NCBI GenBank assembly: GCA_007118045.1
Contig: SKTG01000301.1
Coordinates: forward strand, 1-12,510
Length of the DNA: 12,510 nt
Source of the DNA: Nitriliruptoraceae bacterium
Lineage (GTDB): Bacteria > Actinomycetota > Nitriliruptoria > Nitriliruptorales > Nitriliruptoraceae
Reading direction: 5' to 3'
The position numbers were made by a program, and so were the translations under genes. Of this stretch, positions 7,192 to 12,510 are shown in pieces (position 1 is the first letter of the stretch; every line of letters begins with the position of its first letter). The notes under the pieces were generated by a model. It saw only the letters and a list, made by a program, of their open reading frames with translations, had not been told where the DNA came from and ran no database searches.

Positions 7192-9789
7192 GTGGACGAG
7201 CTCCGACTGCGCGAGGCCGCACGGCGGTCGTTGCGCGAGCTGGGACCGCAGAGCGCCGGCGAGCTGCATCGGCGGCTCGATCCGGAGCTGCTCACGCTCG
7301 ACGGCGAGACGCTCGAGGTCCAGGACCTGGAGCGGCTCCTGCTGGAGGAGCTGGCCGACGAGGAGGCCTTCGCCGCGTTCCCGTTGGCCGACGGGCGGCT
7401 GTGTGACCTGGACGACGTGCTCGAGGGTCTCACGCTGACCCACCGGGTCGACGACGAGGAGCGCGCGACCGGTGCCGTCACGTTCGAGCCGGACCTCGCG
7501 GCGTTGCACCTGTGCAGCCCGGACGGGCGCACCGTGCCGCTGGTGGACGGCGGCGCCCTCGAGATCGTGGGGATCCAGCCGTGGCAGCTGAGCGGACCCG
7601 AGGGCTGGTTGCCGACCGAGGCCGTGCTGGTCGTGCGCGTCAGCGGCGGCCGTGTCGAGCTGGCCGGACGCGATGACGCGCCACCGGTGGACCACCAGGT
7701 CGCCGAGCGGCTGGATCGCACCCTGACGACGCTGCGGGAGCTCGAGCCCTTCGGCGTGGACGAGGTCCAGCTCGTGTACGAGACGCGCGTGCGGTACCCG
7801 CAGCTGTTCGGTGCTCCCACCGCACCGCTCGGCGACCTGCTGAGCGTCATGGGCACCCGATCGACCGACCACGGGCTGTTGCGCAGCGACGAGGAGGATC
7901 CCGAGGAGCACGACGGCAGCGACCACATGGTCGAACACCTGCGGGACGACCACGGGCTGGCGGACGAGGAGGTGACCGCCGTGCTCGCGCTCTCCATCGA
8001 GGTGAAGACGCTCCAACGCGAGCTGCTCGACGCACAGGTGACGACGATGCGCGAGCGGCTCGACGAAGGGGAACCGGTGCTCGATGAACGGGGAGCGGCG
8101 CTCGACGACCCGTCGCAGGCGGCCACCCTCCGGGAGGTGCTCGACACGGTCGACCGCGAGGAGACCGCTGGGTGGTTGACGACCGCGCTCGCCGGCCTGG
8201 AACCGACCCTGGCCCTGGTCGAGGACGTCGTGGGCTCCGACCCGCTGGCGGCCACCACCCTGCTCGCGCTCGTCGACGGGACACCGTCCCCGTCCCGTGA
8301 TCGTTCCCTGCGTGCCAACACCGCGTGGCTGCGGTCCCGGCTGCTCGAGCTCGTCGTCGACGATCACGCCGACGCCGAGGCCGAGCTGCGGCGGGCACGC
8401 GAGCTCGACGAGGGTCACGGACCGGCCGGGTTCGACCTCGTGCGCTACCTCTCGGACCGCGGGCAGGCCGGCGGGGCCCTCGGCCTGCTGCGCCGCATCG
8501 AGGGCCCACGGGTAGAGGAGTTCACCGAGCTGTTGAGGCCCTACGCCGCGCCGGGGCCGGTGTCGGCGGGTCGCAACGAGCCGTGCCCGTGCGGTTCGGG
8601 TCGCAAGTACAAGGTCTGCTGCCAGAAGCACGGTGGCTGGCCCCTGCAGGAGCGTCTCGACTGGGTGTGGCACAAGATCATCGGCTTCCTCGCGAGCCCG
8701 TACGCCCAGGAGCTCGTCGAACCGATCGCCCGTGCGTGCGGAACGGATGCGGAGGACGGGTCGCTCCGCCACCTCGCGGTGCTCAACCTCACCCTGTTCG
8801 AGGGCGGCCTGCTCGAGGAGATGTGCGAGGTCCGCGGCTCCCTGCTCCCCGCCGACGAGCTGGAGCTGCTGCGCGCCTGGTCGCAGGTCCGTGCCGGCGC
8901 CTACGAGCTGGCCGAGAGCGCCGACGACGGCACCTGCACCGTGCTCGATCTGCGCTCCGGCGAGCGGACCACCTTCGTCGACCATTCGGTGGCGGCCGAC
9001 CTCGATGCGGGCACGGCCGCGCTGGCCTGGCTGATCCCCGAGCCCGACGGCGTGGCGCCGTCCTACGGCCTGATCGTCGTACCCGACCAGCGCCGCCGGG
9101 ACCTGCTCGACCTCCTCGACGAGGACCCGAGCGCGGTCGAGCTGGCCCGCTGGTACCGCAGCCTCAGCGCCGGGCCCGGCGTCGCGACCACCGCCGGCGA
9201 CGCGGTCGTGTTCGTCACGCGCACCTACGAGGTGGCCGACGGCGAGGCGGCACGTGCCGCGCTGGCCGACCAGCTGGAGGACGACGGCGAGACCCTGGTC
9301 GCCTTCGAGGAACGCGACGGTCAGCGTTGGCTCAAGGGCAGCGTCGAGGTGACGGCCGACCGGTTGACGGTGTCGACCACCTCGGTGCCCCGGGCCCTGT
9401 GGTTCGGCGCGCTGATCGACGAGGTGCTGCCACAGGCGACGCTCGTCGACGAGGAGCGCCGGCCCATGGCCGACCTGCTGGCCGATCGCGGGGACGAGGA
9501 CGCGGAGCCGGGGGACGACGAGCTGCTCGACCTCGACACGTTGGATGACGACGCTCGGGCGGAGGTCGAGGCGCAGCTCGAAGCCTGGATGACCCAGCAC
9601 GAGGACGCGTGGCTCGACATGCAGCTCCCGGCCCTCGACGGTGCGACGCCACGCGAGGCGGCCGCCGATCCGACCCGGCGCGAGGCGCTGGAGCGCCTGC
9701 TCGACGAGATGGGCGAGCGTGCAGCCGGCTGGACCGGCGACGGCCGCGGCATGGACGCCGACCGGATCCGCCGGCTGCTCGGGCTCTGA
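7192..9789 (+). CDS. Large multidomain protein with central SEC-C zinc-binding motif
   Basis: An 865-residue soluble protein. Residues about 1-80 are helical and look like a winged-helix or similar small domain (RRSLRELGPQSAGELHRRL, then LADGRLCDLDDVLEG); about 100-200 are beta-rich; about 370-455 are helical with a TPR-like pattern (AEAELRRARELDEGHGPA...LLRRIEG). A SEC-C motif follows: N462-EPCPCGSGRKYKVCC, with C465, C467, C476 and C477 as zinc ligands. SEC-C was first seen at the SecA C-terminus, where it binds zinc and partners (SecB, ribosome), and it occurs in many proteins of unknown role. The C-terminal part has an acidic stretch (DEDAEPGDDELLDLD) and ends with a segment, PALDGATPREAAADPTRREALERLL at about 813-837, of a type that recurs at the ends of SEC-C proteins. 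No catalytic site, signal peptide or membrane helix is seen. Function unknown; the start is set by AAGGAG at 7178. Confidence 0.85.
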   Translation: MDELRLREAARRSLRELGPQSAGELHRRLDPELLTLDGETLEVQDLERLLLEELADEEAFAAFPLADGRLCDLDDVLEGLTLTHRVDDEERATGAVTFEPDLAALHLCSPDGRTVPLVDGGALEIVGIQPWQLSGPEGWLPTEAVLVVRVSGGRVELAGRDDAPPVDHQVAERLDRTLTTLRELEPFGVDEVQLVYETRVRYPQLFGAPTAPLGDLLSVMGTRSTDHGLLRSDEEDPEEHDGSDHMVEHLRDDHGLADEEVTAVLALSIEVKTLQRELLDAQVTTMRERLDEGEPVLDERGAALDDPSQAATLREVLDTVDREETAGWLTTALAGLEPTLALVEDVVGSDPLAATTLLALVDGTPSPSRDRSLRANTAWLRSRLLELVVDDHADAEAELRRARELDEGHGPAGFDLVRYLSDRGQAGGALGLLRRIEGPRVEEFTELLRPYAAPGPVSAGRNEPCPCGSGRKYKVCCQKHGGWPLQERLDWVWHKIIGFLASPYAQELVEPIARACGTDAEDGSLRHLAVLNLTLFEGGLLEEMCEVRGSLLPADELELLRAWSQVRAGAYELAESADDGTCTVLDLRSGERTTFVDHSVAADLDAGTAALAWLIPEPDGVAPSYGLIVVPDQRRRDLLDLLDEDPSAVELARWYRSLSAGPGVATTAGDAVVFVTRTYEVADGEAARAALADQLEDDGETLVAFEERDGQRWLKGSVEVTADRLTVSTTSVPRALWFGALIDEVLPQATLVDEERRPMADLLADRGDEDAEPGDDELLDLDTLDDDARAEVEAQLEAWMTQHEDAWLDMQLPALDGATPREAAADPTRREALERLLDEMGERAAGWTGDGRGMDADRIRRLLGL

Positions 9790-9846
9790 CCACTCGTGCG
9801 GTCCGCACCGCTGTTCACGCGGTGGCGTCGTGGCTCCGACCCGGCC

Positions 9847-9865
9847 TGGCCCGCAACGCGGGCCA
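9847..9865. terminator. Perfect hairpin between convergent genes, possible bidirectional terminator
   Basis: TGGCCCGC (9847-9854) and GCGGGCCA (9858-9865) form an 8-bp perfect stem with an AAC loop in the 119-bp gap between the converging SEC-C and EF-G-like genes. A second, weaker stem, CACCGC / GCGGTG at 9806-9824 with a 7-nt loop, lies nearer the SEC-C stop. No T-run follows either. Confidence 0.4.
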
Positions 9866-9908
9866 CGGACCGGAGCGTCGGTCACCGTGATCGGTGGTAC
9901 GACCCGGA

Positions 9909-11966
9909 TCAGCTGGAGGCCGAGCCCTCCAGCAGCCGTCGTGCGACCGTGTCCGGCACGTCGGTGTGGTGGTCGTAAGCGAGGCTCGCCGTGCCCTGGC
10001 CGCTGGTCAACGCCCGCAGGTCGCTCGTGAAGGTGGCCAGCTCGACGTCGGGTACGTGCGCCTGGATGCGGCTCGCCCCGTCGTCGGTGACGTGCGTGGC
10101 CGTGATCTTGCCCCGTCGTGCCGACAGGTCCGAGAGGACGGCGCCGGTCAGCTCGTTCGGCACCGTCACGATCACGAGCGCGACCGGCTCGAGCAGCACC
10201 GGGTCGGCCTCGGCGACGGCCGCCCGGAACGCGAGGAGGCCGGCCATCTGGAACGCGGCGTCGGAGGAGTCCACCGGATGGTGCTTGCCATCCACCAGCC
10301 TCACGCCGACGTCGACGACCGGGAACCCACCGAGCGGGCCGTCGGTCATCGCCTCGCGGACGCCCTTCTCGACCGAGCCCACGTACTGGTGGGGCACCAC
10401 GCCACCGACGGAGACGTTCTCGAACGCGAAGCCGGCCCCGCGGGGCAGCGGCTCGATCTCGAGCGTGACGATCCCGTACTGGCCGTGACCGCCGCTCTGC
10501 TTGACGTGCCGGCCGGTCCCGGTGGCGCCCCGGCGGATCGTGGTCCGGTAGGCGATCGGCGCGTCCGTCACCTCGACGGAGACGCCGTACTTGCGGGCGA
10601 GCCGGGCGGTGGTCACCTCCACGTGGCTCGGGCCGAGGAAGCTGAGCACCCGCGTCTGGCTGTCCGTGTCGAGCGTGCTGCGGATCGACGGGTCCTCTTG
10701 CAGGACGCGTTGCAGGGCCAGCGAGAGCTTGGCGTCGTCGCCGGACGAGACCGGTTCGAACACCACGCGGTGGAACCCTTCCGGAAGCTGCGGCAGGTCG
10801 ATGGTGACGTCGAGCGGCTTGGCGTAGAGCAGGTCGCCGGTGAGCACGTCCCCGAGCTTGCCGACGGCGACGAGGTCACCGGCGGCGGCACCGTCGAGGG
10901 GCACGTGCTCGTTGCCGCGCAGGGTGAACAGGTGCCGGCAGCGTTCGAGCTGGTCCGTGCGCAGCACCCGCAGCTCGTCGTCGGCGTGCAGCTCGCCGGA
11001 GAGCAGCCGCAGCAGGTTGATGCGACCGACGTACTGGTCGGAGAAGGTCTTGGCCACGTACGCCACCGTCGGCCCGTCGTGGGGTAGCGGGTGGGCCGCC
11101 TCGGTCGGGGAGGGACACTCCTCGACGAGGAAGCGCAGCAGCGGCTCGACGCCGATGTCCGCGGTCGCCGAGCCGCACAGCACGGGGAAGAACTCGCCCG
11201 TGGCGATGCCGTGCGCGAAGCCGCTGACGAGCTCGTCCACGGACGGCTGCTGGCCGTCGAGGTAGCGCTCGAGGAGCTCGTCGTCGATCTCGACGATCGC
11301 CTCGACCAGCCGCTCGCGGTTGCGTTCCACCTGCGCCAGCTGGTGGTCGGGGATCGGTCGTTCGTCGTGCTGGCCGTCGTGCTCCTCGATGACCACGCCG
11401 TGCAGCAGGTCGATGACGCCCTCGAAGCGCCCGTGCTGGTACAGCGGCACGTGCACGGGGGCGAGCGGCGTGCCGTAGCGCTCGGCGAGGTCGTCGACCA
11501 GCTCCTGGTACCGGGCGCGGTCGAGATCGAGCTTGTTGACGAACACCACGCGCGGCAGCCCCTGCCGCTCACACGCGGCCCACAGCTCCACGTGCTGGGG
11601 CTGCACGCCGATGGTGGCGTCGACCACGAACAGGGCCGCGTCCGCCGCGAGCAGGGCCGGGTAGGCGTCGCCGATCGCCTCGGCGCCGCCGGGCGCGTCG
11701 AGCACGTTGAGCTTGTGGCCCTCCGCCTCGAAGCTGACCAGCGCCAGCGACAGGGAGTGCCCGCGCTCGAGCTCCTCCGGCTCGGCGTCGACGACGGACC
11801 GACGGTCGTGGTGGTTCGGTGCGTGGGTCGGGACGCGCGCCGGTTTCTCGGGGCCCTGGCCGCGCTCTGCTGCCTCCAGGAGCGCCTCGACCAGGGTGGA
11901 CTTGCCGGTCCCGGTGTGCCCGAGCACCAGGATGTTGCGGATGCGCTCCGAGGGTGTGACCGCCAT
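9909..11966 (-). CDS. Elongation factor G-like protein (EF-G2/FusA2 type) with altered GTPase motifs
   Basis: A 685-residue translational-GTPase relative with the EF-G domain order: G domain, beta-barrel, domain III, domain IV (KQSGGHGQYGIV and HHPVDSSDAAFQMA) and a domain V-like end. The P-loop is GHTGTGKS (16-23), unlike the AHIDAGKTT type of true EF-G. Switch I has ERGHSL (67-72), with Ser where EF-G has Thr in ERGITI. The DTPGH motif has become DAPGG (90-94), so the catalytic histidine position is Gly. NKLD (144-147) is present and the G5 SA is in GSATAD. This pattern fits the actinobacterial EF-G-like/EF-G2 group rather than the housekeeping fusA. Work on mycobacterial EF-G2 reported GTP binding without ribosome-stimulated hydrolysis. 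ATG 11966 is supported by AGGAGG at 11971-11976; upstream in-frame sequence overlaps jetD in another frame and is not coding. It lies 80 bp downstream of jetD. Confidence 0.9.
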   Translation of the reverse strand: MAVTPSERIRNILVLGHTGTGKSTLVEALLEAAERGQGPEKPARVPTHAPNHHDRRSVVDAEPEELERGHSLSLALVSFEAEGHKLNVLDAPGGAEAIGDAYPALLAADAALFVVDATIGVQPQHVELWAACERQGLPRVVFVNKLDLDRARYQELVDDLAERYGTPLAPVHVPLYQHGRFEGVIDLLHGVVIEEHDGQHDERPIPDHQLAQVERNRERLVEAIVEIDDELLERYLDGQQPSVDELVSGFAHGIATGEFFPVLCGSATADIGVEPLLRFLVEECPSPTEAAHPLPHDGPTVAYVAKTFSDQYVGRINLLRLLSGELHADDELRVLRTDQLERCRHLFTLRGNEHVPLDGAAAGDLVAVGKLGDVLTGDLLYAKPLDVTIDLPQLPEGFHRVVFEPVSSGDDAKLSLALQRVLQEDPSIRSTLDTDSQTRVLSFLGPSHVEVTTARLARKYGVSVEVTDAPIAYRTTIRRGATGTGRHVKQSGGHGQYGIVTLEIEPLPRGAGFAFENVSVGGVVPHQYVGSVEKGVREAMTDGPLGGFPVVDVGVRLVDGKHHPVDSSDAAFQMAGLLAFRAAVAEADPVLLEPVALVIVTVPNELTGAVLSDLSARRGKITATHVTDDGASRIQAHVPDVELATFTSDLRALTSGQGTASLAYDHHTDVPDTVARRLLEGSASS

Positions 11967-11970
11967 CCCG

Positions 11971-11976
11971 CCTCCT
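11971..11976 (-). promoter_or_regulatory. Strong ribosome-binding site fixing the EF-G-like start
   Basis: AGGAGG on the minus strand lies four bases before the ATG at 11966 and decides the start against the much longer open frame that extends almost to the window edge. Confidence 0.7.
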
Positions 11977-11978
11977 CT

Positions 11979-11992
11979 AGCTCGTCCGAGCT
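11979..11992. promoter_or_regulatory. Inverted repeat just upstream of the EF-G-like ribosome-binding site
   Basis: AGCTCG-tc-CGAGCT is a perfect 6-bp inverted repeat with a 2-bp centre, ending two bases from the ribosome-binding site. The tiny centre argues for a DNA operator bound by a dimer rather than an RNA hairpin. No cognate regulator is in the window. Confidence 0.35.
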
Positions 11993-12046
11993 GGTTCGTG
12001 GCGGCGGTGCGGTGGAGCGGGAGGGACGTGGGTCGGACGCATGGCC

Positions 12047-12510
12047 TCACCCGTCGTGCGGGCGCCTTGGTCGTCGGCGCGGGGACCGATCGTAGGCGAG
12101 GCGGGGTCCTCGGTGCGGCCGAAGTCGACCTGATCTCACCCCCGGTTCGGGTGAGTTCGCGAGATCCTGGAGCAACGCGTCGAGCACATCCTCCTCGTAC
12201 ACGACGCGCCCGGCCCGTGACATGGCCGTGGCGAGGTCGGGGTCCCACGGGGAGGGGACCGGTTCGCCGACGAGCCGCTCGCCGGACCCCGTCTCCCCTG
12301 CGCGCTGACCGCTCGGGGCCGGTGGACGCGCGGCCGCCTGCCGGTAGTCCTCGGCGCCGAAGCGCCAGGGCACGCCGCCGGTGCTCGCGAGCACGCTCGA
12401 GGCGATGCGCAGGCCGGGCCAGTCGAAGTCGCCGTGGTAGCGCACCTCGCAGCCGGCGTCGGCCAGCCCGGCGAGCAGCCGCGTGCACGCCAGCGACGGG
12501 CGGCCCTCCG
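12047..12510 (-). CDS. jetD: TIGR02679/DUF2399 protein, JetD nuclease subunit of Wadjet defence (C-terminal part, start outside window)
   Basis: The last 153 residues of a TIGR02679-family protein (DUF3323 N-terminal, DUF2399 C-terminal). Visible signatures are EGRPSLACTRLLAGL, RYHGDFDWPGLRIA, PWRFGAEDYRQAA and PVPSPWDP...GRVVYEEDVLDALLQDLA. The DxD in GDFDWPG is part of the Toprim-like metal site. In Wadjet systems JetD is the nuclease that cuts circular plasmid DNA after the SMC-like JetABC complex has reeled it in; the TIGR02677/02678/02680/02679 set is the jetABCD form with DUF2397/DUF2398 subunits. jetD is normally last, so jetABC would lie to the right of the window. The frame continues about 40 residues past the conserved end into an Arg/Pro-rich tail, which may reflect a one-base shift (see findings). 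The N-terminal half, including part of the Toprim site, is not in view, so activity cannot be judged. Confidence 0.82.
   Translation of the reverse strand, partial: EGRPSLACTRLLAGLADAGCEVRYHGDFDWPGLRIASSVLASTGGVPWRFGAEDYRQAAARPPAPSGQRAGETGSGERLVGEPVPSPWDPDLATAMSRAGRVVYEEDVLDALLQDLANSPEPGVRSGRLRPHRGPRLAYDRSPRRRPRRPHDG
12135..12155. repeat. Inverted repeat at the apparent natural end of jetD
   Basis: CTCACCC (12135-12141) and GGGTGAG (12149-12155) form a perfect 7-bp stem around a 7-nt loop. GATCTC at 12132-12137 and GAGATC at 12161-12166 form an alternative outer pairing. It lies exactly where conserved JetD sequence stops and the basic tail begins, so it may be a former or actual transcription stop. 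Confidence 0.4.

Noticed and set aside
7078..9885. 935-codon open frame antisense to the SEC-C gene
   Set aside because: High-GC coding on the plus strand suppresses stops in the complementary frame. The antisense product has no recognisable motif, whereas the plus strand has a SEC-C motif, a strong ribosome-binding site and coherent domains.
9894..11087. 397-codon plus-strand frame
   Set aside because: Its sequence is the shadow of the EF-G-like gene, with no domain pattern and repeated His/Arg/Gly/Val composition typical of antisense frames.
9909..11966. Housekeeping elongation factor G (fusA) or a Tet(M)-type resistance protein
   Set aside because: The G1-G3 motifs differ (GHTGTGKS, DAPGG) and there is no str-operon context (rpsL, rpsG, tuf), so neither name fits.
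11967..12488. N-terminal extension of the EF-G-like protein to 859 residues
   Set aside because: The added part is Arg/Ala low-complexity sequence overlapping jetD in a different frame; the AGGAGG site and P-loop placement fix the start at 11966.

Overview
The window is very GC-rich and uses G/C-ending codons throughout, with gene families typical of actinobacteria (an EF-G2-type translation factor, SEC-C proteins, an EAL regulator). A high-GC actinobacterium is likely. A Nitriliruptoria/Euzebya-like lineage is one possibility, but nothing here fixes the order. I see no rRNA, tRNA, insertion sequence or CRISPR array.

Layout. (1) 1-1277, plus strand: the 3' end of a c-di-GMP phosphodiesterase (EAL) gene, a hairpin, then a RibD-C/dihydrofolate-reductase-like protein. 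(2) 1291-2670, plus: a secreted, probably lipid-anchored CapA-family protein with a very acidic linker. (3) 2704-4752, minus: an SMP-30-type lactonase followed by a zinc-dependent medium-chain dehydrogenase, a likely two-gene operon for oxidising a sugar or polyol. (4) 4753-5123: a 371-bp divergent control region with several dyads and a possible 41-codon leader ORF. (5) 5124-6320, plus: an MFS transporter. (6) 6357-6983, minus: a UlaG-like metallo-beta-lactamase-fold hydrolase. (7) 7192-9789, plus: an 865-residue protein with a central SEC-C zinc motif. (8) 9909-11966, minus: an EF-G-like GTPase whose catalytic motif has changed. (9) 12047 to the right edge, minus: the C-terminal 153 residues of a TIGR02679/DUF2399 protein, the JetD nuclease subunit of Wadjet-type plasmid defence.

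How the genes fit together. The dehydrogenase, lactonase and divergent transporter fit uptake, oxidation to a lactone and ring opening of one carbohydrate, under a shared control region; the substrate cannot be read from sequence. The right edge is the most interesting part. jetD is normally the last gene of jetABCD, so jetABC should lie just outside the window to the right. The reading frame of jetD seems to run past its natural end because of one base in a G run. Immediately downstream on the same strand lies the EF-G-like gene, and converging on that is the large SEC-C protein. The other genes look like ordinary chromosomal genes of unrelated function.
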